From Arthrobacter gandavensis (GTDB lineage Bacteria; Actinomycetota; Actinomycetes; Actinomycetales; Micrococcaceae), in the NCBI RefSeq assembly GCF_015355785.1, contig NZ_JADKYW010000005.1, positions 396,226 through 460,225 on the forward strand: a stretch of 64,000 nt of DNA, written 5' to 3'. The notes under the pieces are model-generated. The model saw only the letters and a program-made list of their open reading frames with translations. It was not told the DNA's origin and made no database searches. The translations under genes were made by a program, and so were the position numbers. Positions 1 through 7,829 of this stretch are shown here, piece after piece. Position 1 is the first letter of the stretch; each line of letters begins with the position of its first letter.

Positions 1-18
1 ACACAGCCACCCCCACCG

Positions 19-1095
19 CTACGCAGCAGGAAGGTGAATGCTGGTCACAGGCTGCGAAGGATCCGGCGTGAAGTCCACATCGGAAGGCTCTCCACCAGCC
101 ATGACAATCTGTGCACCCAGGGCAGCGACCATCGCACCGTTGTCAGTGCACAGACGGATCGGAGGAACCCGAAGCGCAATCCCGGCAGCAGCACAACGCT
201 CGGCAGTCAGCTCACGAAGACGCGAATTGGCAGCAACACCGCCACCCAGCAGAAGGTTCCTAATCCCCTGCTCAGTACAGGCAAGCACGGCCTTGGACGT
301 AATCACATCCACAACAGCTTCCTGGAACGAGGCAGCAATATCCGCAACCGGAAGCTCCTGGCCAGCAGCTTCATGCTGCTCCACACAACGGGCAACAGCA
401 GTCTTTAAACCGGAGAAAGACCAGTCATAGCGGTGCGGACCGGGAGCCTCGGAAGTACCCATGTACTTCGGCTGGGTCAGTCCGCGGGGAAAACGGATAG
501 CCTTCGGATTCCCCTGCCGGGCAAGCTTGTCGATAGCCGGACCACCGGGATATCCAAGACCCAGAATCCGGGCAACCTTGTCATACGCCTCACCGGCAGC
601 ATCATCAATGGTGGAACCAAGAAGCTGGACATCCGTGGTCAGGGACCCAACGCGAAGGATCTCCGTGTGGCCGCCGGAAACCAGCAACGCACCAAGGTTC
701 TCGGGAAGCTTGCCGCCGTCAAGAACACCAACACCCACATGCGCCACCAGATGATTGATCGCGTACAGCGGTTTGCCCGTAGCCACAGCCAGGGCCTTCG
801 CAGCGCAAACACCAACCATCAAGGCACCGGCAAGACCGGGTCCGGAGGTCACAGCAATCGCATCGATGTCCTCCAGCGTTACACCGGCCTCACCCAGGGC
901 CTGGCGCAGGGTCGGAACAAAAGCATCCAGATGCGCACGCGAGGCGATCTCCGGAATAACGCCGCCATATCGGACATGCTCCTCCATCGAGGAAGACACG
1001 GCATTGGTCAGCAGGGTATCGCCGCGGACAATACCGACACCGGTTTCATCGCAGGAGGATTCGATGCCAAGCACCAGAGGTTCGGTGCGGTTCAT
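19..1095 (-). CDS. tsaD: tRNA N6-threonylcarbamoyladenosine transferase TsaD
   Basis: TsaD transfers the threonylcarbamoyl group from TC-AMP to A37 of ANN-decoding tRNAs, working with TsaB and TsaE in the cytoplasm. The 358-aa product starts ATG at 1095 and has the family's usual length. The ASKHA-type N-terminus with ESSCDET (residues 12-18), the metal-binding HxxxH pair (H115 and H119) and the SGGHTE and DNGAMVA motifs are all visible. The start overlaps the rimI stop by 4 nt (ATGA), so the two are translationally coupled. It is the last gene of the tsaB-rimI-tsaD run, and only 18 nt lie beyond its stop before the window edge, so I cannot see what follows. Confidence 0.97.
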   Translation of the reverse strand: MNRTEPLVLGIESSCDETGVGIVRGDTLLTNAVSSSMEEHVRYGGVIPEIASRAHLDAFVPTLRQALGEAGVTLEDIDAIAVTSGPGLAGALMVGVCAAKALAVATGKPLYAINHLVAHVGVGVLDGGKLPENLGALLVSGGHTEILRVGSLTTDVQLLGSTIDDAAGEAYDKVARILGLGYPGGPAIDKLARQGNPKAIRFPRGLTQPKYMGTSEAPGPHRYDWSFSGLKTAVARCVEQHEAAGQELPVADIAASFQEAVVDVITSKAVLACTEQGIRNLLLGGGVAANSRLRELTAERCAAAGIALRVPPIRLCTDNGAMVAALGAQIVMAGGEPSDVDFTPDPSQPVTSIHLPAA

Positions 1096-1598
1096 TGGAC
1101 GTCCTTCACAGGGTTGGATTCGCGCACCGGAGCCCCTTCCCAGGAGGAAAGCTCCAGACGCATAATCAAGGCATCCGCTCCGTCCCGGTAGTACCTCGGA
1201 CGGACGTGGATCTGTTCAAAGCCAAACCAGCGGTAGAGCCGCTGCGCCCGGGGATTGTCAGCGCGCACTTCGAGAAGCACGTCATCCGCACCCCGCTGTT
1301 TAGCCTCATCAATAAGGGTTGAGAGAAGCCTGGAGCCCGTTCCGGCACCTTCATGGGCTCTGTCCACGGCAATGGTCTGCACATCCGCGATGGGCAGTAC
1401 GCACATCAGCCCGGCATATCCGATCACTCTGCCGTCTGAGTCCTCGGCAACATAGTACGAACGGGTATCGCGCTGGCGCAGTTCGTCGTAGAACATCTCG
1501 GTAGGCCACGCATCAACCGGGAACATTCCCTTTTCCAGCGCATCCACAGCCGGGATGTCGTCCTCGGTCATCGCCCGGATCACGGCAGGCTGCCCCAT
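1092..1598 (-). CDS. rimI: Ribosomal protein S18-alanine N-acetyltransferase RimI
   Basis: A GNAT-fold acetyltransferase of 168 aa. By family and position it should acetylate the N-terminal alanine of ribosomal protein S18 with acetyl-CoA. The acetyl-CoA loop has the R/Q-x-x-G-x-G/A pattern in [12 protein letters not shown], and the C-terminal GNAT signature [14 protein letters not shown] is clear. I chose ATG at 1598 because it overlaps the tsaB stop (TGATG). A GTG lies one codon upstream at 1601. The tsaB-rimI-tsaD order is the standard actinobacterial arrangement, which supports RimI over a generic GNAT. The specific substrate is inferred from this context. Confidence 0.9.
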   Translation of the reverse strand: MGQPAVIRAMTEDDIPAVDALEKGMFPVDAWPTEMFYDELRQRDTRSYYVAEDSDGRVIGYAGLMCVLPIADVQTIAVDRAHEGAGTGSRLLSTLIDEAKQRGADDVLLEVRADNPRAQRLYRWFGFEQIHVRPRYYRDGADALIMRLELSSWEGAPVRESNPVKDVQ

Positions 1599-2266
1599 CA
1601 CAGTGCGCGCTTCCGCGGACCGGGCACCTTGGCATCGGATTCACGAAGATAGAGCGGCAGGTCCGGAAGCAGCTCCAGTCCACGGACCAAACGCACGACG
1701 GCGGTGCGCCCCAGCGCCTCAGCCGTCGGCTGGGCTGCGGCAAAGTCCTGCACCGTGCGCAGCTCCTCCGGATACAGTCCTGCACCTGCACCGTATGCAG
1801 GCAGATCCGGAACCTCAGACGGGGCAGAAACATGCGGCCCGTCGAGGAGTTCGGCAGTGCCGCCGGTACTGCGGTAACGCGCCCAGTAAACCTCTTTGCG
1901 CCGGGCATCTGTAGCCACAACGAACTCATCCACTCCGGCGCGCCACGCGTCCAGGGCAGCGTCCACGGCAATGGCATCCAGGCTCATGACCCCGTGCAGC
2001 GGCTTGTTCCAGGCGAAGGCAAAGGTGCGCGCCGTGGCTATGCCCGACCGCAGCCCGGTAAACGGCCCGGGACCCACACCCGTGACAATCGCATCGACCC
2101 GATCCCCGGAGACACCGGCGTCGCTGAGGAGCCTCTGGATACCCGGCGCCAGCACCTCCGCATGAGATCTGGTGTCCTCGGTAGCGAAGGCCGCAAGCGT
2201 GTCGCCCTCACCGTTGAGAAGTGCCGCGCTGGCTATGGCAGAGGTGTCGATGGCGAGGATAAGCAC
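1598..2266 (-). CDS. tsaB: tRNA t6A biosynthesis protein TsaB
   Basis: A 222-aa inactive ASKHA paralogue that dimerises with TsaD and is needed for threonylcarbamoyl transfer to tRNA. The N-terminal LAIDTSAIASAA and the later VGPGPFTGLRSG motif are characteristic. Start GTG at 2266 has no Shine-Dalgarno, but a TAAACT box ends 7 nt upstream (2274-2279), so the message may be leaderless. It overlaps rimI by 1 nt. Upstream lies the type VII-like cassette in place of tsaE, so tsaB-rimI-tsaD probably has its own promoter here. Confidence 0.93.
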   Translation of the reverse strand: MLILAIDTSAIASAALLNGEGDTLAAFATEDTRSHAEVLAPGIQRLLSDAGVSGDRVDAIVTGVGPGPFTGLRSGIATARTFAFAWNKPLHGVMSLDAIAVDAALDAWRAGVDEFVVATDARRKEVYWARYRSTGGTAELLDGPHVSAPSEVPDLPAYGAGAGLYPEELRTVQDFAAAQPTAEALGRTAVVRLVRGLELLPDLPLYLRESDAKVPGPRKRAL

Positions 2267-2273
2267 GGTGTTC

Positions 2274-2279
2274 AGTTTA
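2274..2279 (-). promoter_or_regulatory. Candidate -10 box for a leaderless tsaB transcript
   Basis: On the minus strand TAAACT is followed by 7 nt and then the GTG of tsaB, with no Shine-Dalgarno in between. This spacing would place transcription start at the start codon. No convincing -35 is seen, so this rests on the -10 and its spacing. Confidence 0.35.
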
Positions 2280-2329
2280 CGCCGTTGCCCGCGGCTCCCC
2301 GTGCGGAAGGTTAGCTGCCGGACAAACGG

Positions 2330-3145
2330 TCAGGGCAGCTCGGCGCTGACCGTCTGCAGCAGCCCCCTGTACGCCTGCGCCGAGGGCCAGGGCTTCAGCA
2401 GCAGACCGCTCGCGGTGTTCACCAACTGCCAGGTGCCAGCGGACCCCGCCTGGATACCGGTTGGGAGGCCAGTGCGTCCCCCCACCTGCTGCCAGATAAA
2501 CCACTCCTGCTCCCACATGTGCCGGACCGCTGCGTCCGCCTCGTCGGGAAGAGGAACCACCGTACCGGACGCGCCGGACATCCGTGCCTGCGCAGCCGCC
2601 GGGGATACGTTTACCTCAGCGTCCAGGAGCCACGAAGGTCCCAGGCCGAGCCACGCTGCGAGCGCGGGGAAAAACTGGTCGAGGGAAAGGAAATCAACCT
2701 GCCGCTGGCCTGCCTCTGCCTGCTCCCCCATCCGCAGCCTGGCACCTGACGGTCCGGCCAGTACAAGGACACCTTCGCTGCCCAGCGCGCCGTAGAACGC
2801 AGACTTTCCGCCGCCGCTGCCCGCGGTAAACTGCACGCTGCCTGATGTGCCGCCGAGCGGTGAAACGACAAGCCGGCCTTCGGCCGTCAGCCCGCCCCTG
2901 CCCGTTGCCAACCCGGCGGCGACGAGCTCTTCCAAGCCGTCCTGGGCGCTGCCTAAGCCGAAGCGTCCCAGCTTGCCTCCCCTGCCCAGCAGGAGGAGGA
3001 CGTCCTGGGCGGCCGGGGTAAGCCACGGGCCCTCGGAGCGGAAATCCTGCGTCGCTGCCAGCCCGGACAGGGCTTCAAGCGGTTCACCCGCCTGCTGTGA
3101 TGCGAAAGGCTCAAGGCGCGGCTCTGCCGCCGGAAAGTCACTCAT
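2330..3145 (-). CDS. Possible EspG-like type VII secretion accessory protein
   Basis: A 271-aa soluble protein without signal peptide or membrane segment. I do not recognise it with certainty. Its size, Gly/Ser/Ala-rich alternating strands and place at the end of a WXG100-like cassette fit an ESX secretion-associated chaperone of the EspG type, but that is inference from context and general composition. Start ATG at 3145 is chosen because GGAGGG sits 8 nt upstream. It overlaps the preceding gene by 8 nt, so they are coupled. A longer frame up to 3202 would overlap that gene by 65 nt and lacks an RBS. The gap to tsaB downstream is 63 nt. Confidence 0.75.
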   Translation of the reverse strand: MSDFPAAEPRLEPFASQQAGEPLEALSGLAATQDFRSEGPWLTPAAQDVLLLLGRGGKLGRFGLGSAQDGLEELVAAGLATGRGGLTAEGRLVVSPLGGTSGSVQFTAGSGGGKSAFYGALGSEGVLVLAGPSGARLRMGEQAEAGQRQVDFLSLDQFFPALAAWLGLGPSWLLDAEVNVSPAAAQARMSGASGTVVPLPDEADAAVRHMWEQEWFIWQQVGGRTGLPTGIQAGSAGTWQLVNTASGLLLKPWPSAQAYRGLLQTVSAELP

Positions 3146-3587
3146 CGCCGGTTCCCTCCGTTGCTGCAACGCTGCCCGCCATGACCGAGAAGGCGTTGTC
3201 ATAGGCAGGGAGCTGGGAAGTCCTGCAGGTGGCTGTACAGGTAGTCAGCAAGCCGTCCCGGAGGTGGAACCACTGCTGGACATGCAGGACCGCCTCGGAC
3301 GTTTCGTAGGTGTACTCAATCCAGCGGCCTTCGGCGCCGCTGTAAGGCCAGAGGTTCCAGCTCAGCACCTGGGGAGATTCAAGGGCGGCGAGCACGCCGG
3401 CTATCTCCTGGGTTGCTGCCCGGCCCGCCGTCCCCTCAAACGGACGCGTGCGCAGGGTCAGGCTGGGCCGGAACCCGCCGGTTGACGGCGCCAGGACCAG
3501 CGCCTCTGCACCCGCTTGGCTGGCTTCCCAGCCGGACGGAATTTGCATTGACACACAATCAGCAATAAGGATGTCCATCGGGTTCAC
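3138..3587 (-). CDS. Small DcrB/LpqN-like (PsbP-fold) protein
   Basis: A 149-aa protein with the pattern of a small mixed alpha/beta domain: an IPSGWE segment near the N-terminus, a PSLTLRTRPF strand, a YTYET strand, and a VQQWFHLRDGLLTTCTATC segment. This layout resembles the DcrB/DUF1795 and mycobacterial LpqN group, but without the signal peptide and lipobox of LpqN. GTG at 3587 overlaps the upstream stop as GTGA; ATG at 3578 is an alternative. The role is unknown. Position within the cassette suggests a chaperone or adaptor for the neighbouring secreted-type proteins, and this is inference. Confidence 0.75.
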   Translation of the reverse strand: MNPMDILIADCVSMQIPSGWEASQAGAEALVLAPSTGGFRPSLTLRTRPFEGTAGRAATQEIAGVLAALESPQVLSWNLWPYSGAEGRWIEYTYETSEAVLHVQQWFHLRDGLLTTCTATCRTSQLPAYDNAFSVMAGSVAATEGTGDE

Positions 3588-3925
3588 GCGGTCCGCGCTT
3601 TCGCGTGCTCAGCCATTTTGACCCATCGGGGAAGCATGAAGCGCGGGAGCCATACCAGGCTCATGAGGAAGGTCCAGATTCCGCCCAGCATGAGTGCCAG
3701 CAGCACTCCCAGGAGGGGCCGGGGCAGGGAGTCTCCGTCCACATCCCACAGCAGCGAACCGGTTAGCAGCCCTATGCCGCCGTAGAGCATGCCCAGGGCG
3801 GGATAGGCCTTCACTTTCGGCAAGAGTCCCGGGTGCCCGAGCCATGTGCGCCAGCGGCCGGTGTAGGCGCGCCATCCCATGACCAGCACCACGAGTCCCA
3901 GGATCAGCCCCAGAATGAATCCCAT
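3584..3925 (-). CDS. Small three-TM membrane protein, possible immunity partner
   Basis: A 113-aa integral membrane protein with three hydrophobic segments at about residues 2-17, 43-61 and 69-92 and a basic C-terminal tail. Start ATG at 3925 overlaps the end of the preceding 389-aa gene by 22 nt, with AAGGATCT just upstream. It has no recognisable enzyme motif. A membrane protein placed directly after a gene whose C-terminus is glycine-zipper-like and membrane-active looking is the usual layout of an effector with its immunity protein, but I cannot confirm that from sequence. Confidence 0.7.
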   Translation of the reverse strand: MGFILGLILGLVVLVMGWRAYTGRWRTWLGHPGLLPKVKAYPALGMLYGGIGLLTGSLLWDVDGDSLPRPLLGVLLALMLGGIWTFLMSLVWLPRFMLPRWVKMAEHAKARTA

Positions 3926-5073
3926 AGATCCTTGGCCTTCTTTCCTATCTTTTCTCCGACGCCGCTGCCAATGATGCCGCCGGCAATGCCACCCACAATA
4001 CCGCCGGCAACCGCACCAGCGGCCGTTCCCACCACGGGGATCCAGCTGCCAACAACACCGCCGACGACGGCGCCGCCCTTCGCTCCTGCCCAGGCGCCGC
4101 CGGCGCCTGCGGCCAGGGAAGCGCCTCCAACAATCGCAACGTTCTCCGTCACGGACAGGGCCCGCTGGCTGGCCGTCCAATCCGGATGTTCAATCAGGTC
4201 CGAGTTGAACTGTTCACTGCCCTGGTCCCAGGCGGTTATCCCGGCGTCCAGGACAAACAGTCCGCGTCCGCCCCAGCGGGCCCAGGCAGGTGGAGTAGCT
4301 GCTTCGGCATTGAGACGAAGCTCAGGGCCCGGACGGGCGAAGCCGTCGTCCGGGAACGGGACACGGGTCAGGTCCACTGAGCGCTCAACAGGAATGAGGA
4401 TGCCTGACGGAGACCTGGTATAGCGCACACCGCCGTCGACCACTTCGTAAGGAATGTTCTCCAGCCGCAGTTCCGCGGCGAGGTCGCCGCTGACATCAAC
4501 GGTTTGGCGGACGTGCAGCTGTGACTGATGGACGTGCTCCAGCACGGTGTCCGCCAGGGACGTGGTGGTACCGAATCCGGTGCTGCCCAGGATTCCGCTG
4601 TCCGGCAGCAGGCCCGCCGCTGCGCGGATTGAACCGGCGCACCGGTCCTCTGCTTCCGCATATTTTCGGCATAACTCCTGAACCCGCAGCTGCAGGGCGG
4701 CAACCTCCGCTGCCCGGCTATCCGGGTCGGTGTCCGCGTCCGGCGGGGCACTGCACTGGCCGGAGAGCGCAATCAGGTCACTGGCCTGCTGCCTGAGGGC
4801 CCTGGCATCCACGGCGAAATCCACCAGGGCTGTCCGGATCAGGCCGGTGACGGTTTCGGCCTCATTCCCGAATGCCTGGACCTTGTCGAAGGCACCGTAC
4901 GCTGTCTCCGCTTCCGGTGCACTGTAGACCGCGCCCAGCCCCAGCCAGATTTCCCGGCTGGACGTGGCGGTGCCTGAGGCATCCGTCCCGGCGGAAGCAA
5001 TCAACTCTGCTTGGCGTTCAAGCTCCCCGGCCTCCGCGAAATCCGGGAGTGAGGAGAAATCCACGGCGGTCAT
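3904..5073 (-). CDS. WXG100/LXG-like protein with glycine-zipper C-terminus
   Basis: A 389-aa protein with no signal peptide. Residues 1-170 are Ala/Glu-rich and helical and contain EIWLGLGAVY, resembling the alpha-helical secretion domain of WXG100/LXG effectors. The middle is mixed. The last 80 residues are dominated by small residues in GxxxG spacing (a glycine zipper built of repeated GGxVGG and AGGIVGG units) and end in a charged, Trp-containing amphipathic tail. Such tails can insert into membranes. Start ATG overlaps the upstream stop (ATGA), so it is coupled to the 104-aa gene. I infer a type VII substrate or pore-forming effector. No catalytic motif is seen. Confidence 0.75.
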   Translation of the reverse strand: MTAVDFSSLPDFAEAGELERQAELIASAGTDASGTATSSREIWLGLGAVYSAPEAETAYGAFDKVQAFGNEAETVTGLIRTALVDFAVDARALRQQASDLIALSGQCSAPPDADTDPDSRAAEVAALQLRVQELCRKYAEAEDRCAGSIRAAAGLLPDSGILGSTGFGTTTSLADTVLEHVHQSQLHVRQTVDVSGDLAAELRLENIPYEVVDGGVRYTRSPSGILIPVERSVDLTRVPFPDDGFARPGPELRLNAEAATPPAWARWGGRGLFVLDAGITAWDQGSEQFNSDLIEHPDWTASQRALSVTENVAIVGGASLAAGAGGAWAGAKGGAVVGGVVGSWIPVVGTAAGAVAGGIVGGIAGGIIGSGVGEKIGKKAKDLWDSFWG

Positions 5074-5384
5074 CCAGCCTCCGCTGCGTTTGCCTGGGCG
5101 CGGGCAGCCATGTCAAGATCGGCGTCCCGATAAGCGTTCAGTGCCTCGTGAAGGGACGAGCAAGCGGTCTCAGCGCGATTCCTGGCGTTGGCGATCAGGA
5201 GTGCGGCGTACTGCTCGTACGCCGCCTTTAACGCATCTCCGACGACGGCGCTGCGCGCGGCAGCCTGTGCCCCTTCCGCTGCCTCCTGCAGGCTTCTGGC
5301 CGCCTCGGCCAGGTTAGCGGCTTCCTCGGCGGTGCGGTTCACCACAGATCGTGCCGTTGCCACGTCAATGTTCCAGCTGGCCAT
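5070..5384 (-). CDS. WXG100/DUF6507-like small helical protein
   Basis: A 104-aa all-helical protein starting MASWNID, with two long Ala/Glu/Arg-rich helices that suggest a helical hairpin of the ESAT-6/WXG100 size class. It loosely resembles small actinobacterial DUF6507-type proteins. ATG at 5384 has a strong GGGGGAGGGAC Shine-Dalgarno directly upstream. It is the first gene of the five-gene cassette running down to 2330, and a 13-bp hairpin separates it from tsaE. The likely role is a secreted or chaperoned partner of the 389-aa protein. Family membership is inferred from size and composition. Confidence 0.75.
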   Translation of the reverse strand: MASWNIDVATARSVVNRTAEEAANLAEAARSLQEAAEGAQAAARSAVVGDALKAAYEQYAALLIANARNRAETACSSLHEALNAYRDADLDMAARAQANAAEAG

Positions 5385-5439
5385 GTCCCTCCCCCAAAGC
5401 GATATCCGGTTGCGTCTTATCGTATCCGGGGCCCGGACG

Positions 5440-5473
5440 CAGCTGCGATGGGGAGAACTGCCCATCGCAGCTG
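5440..5473 (-). terminator. 13-bp perfect hairpin after tsaE
   Basis: Arms at 5440-5452 and 5461-5473 are perfectly complementary, with an 8-nt loop. It lies 35 nt past the tsaE stop and 55 nt before the WXG-like gene. There is no T tract on the minus strand after it, so it may be a non-canonical terminator or a DNA-level operator for the cassette. Confidence 0.55.
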
Positions 5474-5507
5474 TGTATCCAGTCAGGGGGCCCGTTTGGG
5501 AGCCCGC

Positions 5508-6053
5508 TTAGGGAACCGGCACAGGGCCGGCCGCCCAGCGCGGACCGTACCCGGCGATCCGGATGGTCCGTTCCTCGTCGTCGTCTTCTGCCGAGAAGTC
5601 GGTGACCAGCTCGCCTGCTCCGGCGGATTCTCCGCCGGTGGCACGCAGCAGGGTGACTTCAAGGCGGCTCTCGGAGAGATGCTCCACCAGGCCATGCCCC
5701 CACTCCACCACTGTGACGGAAGAATCCAAGGTGTTTTCGAGGTCGATGTCGTCGATCTCGGCAGCAGACCCGAGCCGGTAGGCATCCACGTGCACCAGGT
5801 CCGGACCGGCGCCCAGCGCGGGATGGATGCGCACCAGCACGAAGGTGGGGGAAATGATTCCTTGCCTAACCCCCAGGCCTTCGCCGAGCCCCTGCGTAAA
5901 CGTGGTCTTCCCCGCGCCCAGCTCCCCCGTCAGGAGGAGCAGGTCCCCGGCTCGCAGCGCGCCGCCTAGTGTGCGGGCCAGTTCCTGCGTCTGAGCAGCG
6001 CTGGAAGTCTTGTACTCAAGCTCCCATGCCGGAACATCACACCCGGCTGTCAC
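5508..6053 (-). CDS. tsaE: tRNA t6A biosynthesis ATPase TsaE
   Basis: A 181-aa ATPase that drives the TsaB-TsaD complex during threonylcarbamoylation of A37. The Walker A motif GELGAGKT is at residues 43-50, followed by the family's SPTFVLV segment and a VEWGHGL motif with the conserved Trp. Start is GTG at 6053, overlapping the alr stop as GTGA. No in-frame ATG lies nearby. alr-tsaE coupling is common in actinobacteria. Normally tsaB would follow directly; here the cassette at 2330-5384 intervenes. Confidence 0.95.
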   Translation of the reverse strand: MTAGCDVPAWELEYKTSSAAQTQELARTLGGALRAGDLLLLTGELGAGKTTFTQGLGEGLGVRQGIISPTFVLVRIHPALGAGPDLVHVDAYRLGSAAEIDDIDLENTLDSSVTVVEWGHGLVEHLSESRLEVTLLRATGGESAGAGELVTDFSAEDDDEERTIRIAGYGPRWAAGPVPVP

Positions 6054-7255
6054 GGCAGCGCTGCCTGTGCGTCCTGGTCGAGGCCTACGGCAGTGTCTGC
6101 CGCCCCCGAGTCGATGTAACTCCGGGTCACGCGTCCGCTGATCCGGGTGATGATCTCATAGTTGATCGAGCCGCTGGCCTGGGCCCACTCGTCCACGCTC
6201 GGGTAACCGGACGGCCCGAAGAGAACCGCTTCCCTGCCCAGGAACGTCTCCGGGGTACCTGCCACACCCGTGCGGCCCAGGTCAATCACCATCTGGTCCA
6301 TGGCAATGCGGCCCACTACCGGGAAGACCTCGCCGTCGACCATAACGGGGCCGCCTGTGGCAACGCGGGGAATCCCGTCCGCGTATCCCACCGGCACCAG
6401 CGCCAGGGTTGTGGGAGTGGCGGTGCGGTAGTGCAGCCCGTAGGACACACCCTGTCCTGCCGGGACTTCCTTGCAGTTGGCAATCGTGGTTTTGAGCGTC
6501 ATGGCCGGAACGAGTCCCAGTTCCTGCGCGCTCTGGCCCGGGAACGGGGACAGCCCGAACATGCCGAGCCCCACCCGGACCAGATCGAAGTGCGAATCCG
6601 GGCGGGAGAGGACAGCCGGAGTGTTGGCAATGTGGCGCACCTCGTGGTCCACCCCTGCGTCCTCGGCCACCGCCACTGCTTCGCGGAACTTCTGCAGCTG
6701 CTGGTCGGTTTCCTGCCGTCGCGGCTCGTCGGCTACTGCAAGGTGGGAGAAGATGCCCACGACCCGGAGGAGGCCGTCTTCCTGGTACGCCAGCGCGGCG
6801 CCGACGAAGGACTCCCACAGTTCTTCTGGACAGCCGTTGCGTCCCAGCCCGGTGTCAATCTTCAGGTGCACCCGGGCAGGAACTTCCAGTTCGCGGGCTG
6901 CGGCCACCACGGCTTCAAGCTCCCAGCCGGAAACGCCAATGTCGACGTTCGCGGCGATGGCCGCGGAGAAGTCACTGTCTGCCGTGTGCAGCCAGGCCAG
7001 TACGGGCGCTGATACTCCCGCCGTGCGCAGGGCCAGGGCCTCGGAAATATGTGCCGTGCCCAGCCAAGAGGCTCCGGCGTCGATCGCAGCGCGGGCTACT
7101 TCCAGTGCGCCGTGCCCGTACGCGTCGGCCTTGACCACCGCCATAATCCGGGCGGGCTTGGCGATTTCGGCCAGGTGGCTGACATTGTGCCGGATCGCGG
7201 CGAGATCGACGACGGCGCTGCGCTCCGCCGCTGGGACAGTTTCGAGGTAGTTCAC
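6050..7255 (-). CDS. alr: Alanine racemase
   Basis: A PLP-dependent enzyme that interconverts L- and D-alanine for peptidoglycan synthesis. The product is 401 aa when started at GTG 7255, which follows a GGAAG sequence and gives the family N-terminus; the frame stays open for 86 more codons upstream but there it lies within an unrelated acetyltransferase gene. The PLP lysine is K42 in VVKADAYGHG and the second catalytic residue is Y272 in SYGLHYR. It is the first gene of the alr-tsaE pair. Confidence 0.96.
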   Translation of the reverse strand: MNYLETVPAAERSAVVDLAAIRHNVSHLAEIAKPARIMAVVKADAYGHGALEVARAAIDAGASWLGTAHISEALALRTAGVSAPVLAWLHTADSDFSAAIAANVDIGVSGWELEAVVAAARELEVPARVHLKIDTGLGRNGCPEELWESFVGAALAYQEDGLLRVVGIFSHLAVADEPRRQETDQQLQKFREAVAVAEDAGVDHEVRHIANTPAVLSRPDSHFDLVRVGLGMFGLSPFPGQSAQELGLVPAMTLKTTIANCKEVPAGQGVSYGLHYRTATPTTLALVPVGYADGIPRVATGGPVMVDGEVFPVVGRIAMDQMVIDLGRTGVAGTPETFLGREAVLFGPSGYPSVDEWAQASGSINYEIITRISGRVTRSYIDSGAADTAVGLDQDAQAALP

Positions 7256-7289
7256 GGATCCATTCTTCCACTGCGTCCCCGGCAGCAAG

Positions 7290-7829
7290 TCACCGGCCCG
7301 GCTCCGCGAGGTGCTTGTGCATGATGTGCAGGCCGGTGAATCCGTGGACCGGGTGGGCGAAAGCTTCCGGAACTGTGGTGAGGATCCTGAAACCGAGGGA
7401 CTGCCAGAGCGCGACCGCCCGCGTGTTTGTCTCGACGACGGCGTTGAACTGCATGGCGCGGTAGCCCTGTGCCGCGGCCCGCTCCAGCACGTGGGCGGCG
7501 AGCGCCCGGGCAATACCCCGGCCGCTCGCCCACCCCGCTGTCATAAATGATGCGTTGGCCACATGGCTGCCCGCGCCGGCGCGGTTGGGGTGCAGCTGCG
7601 CCGTCCCAAGGACCTCTCCGGCTTCCTCCGCGACATAGACATACGCTGGGCGGGGCTCAAGCCAGATGGACCGTGCAGCTTCTTCCGGCATGTCCCGCTC
7701 CCAGCAGTATGTTTCACCGCTCCGCACGATAGGCTCCATGACTGCCCAGAGGTCCGGCCAGTCTCCGTCCGCGGCTTCCCGAATCCAAGGTCCCAAGACT
7801 CGGCTCAGGCGTCGAGGGCGGCGGCCCAC
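7290..7829 (-). CDS. GNAT family N-acetyltransferase
   Basis: A roughly 179-aa acetyltransferase. The N-terminal IREAADGDWPDLW, the acetyl-CoA loop region GWASGRGIARALAAHVLE, and the NTRAVALWQSLGF signature are typical GNAT elements. The substrate is unknown. GTG at 7829 overlaps the aldo-keto reductase by 25 nt; TTG at 7796, just past that gene's stop, gives a more family-like N-terminus but neither has a clear RBS. It sits 34 nt upstream of alr and may share a transcript. Confidence 0.85.
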   Translation of the reverse strand: MGRRPRRLSRVLGPWIREAADGDWPDLWAVMEPIVRSGETYCWERDMPEEAARSIWLEPRPAYVYVAEEAGEVLGTAQLHPNRAGAGSHVANASFMTAGWASGRGIARALAAHVLERAAAQGYRAMQFNAVVETNTRAVALWQSLGFRILTTVPEAFAHPVHGFTGLHIMHKHLAEPGR

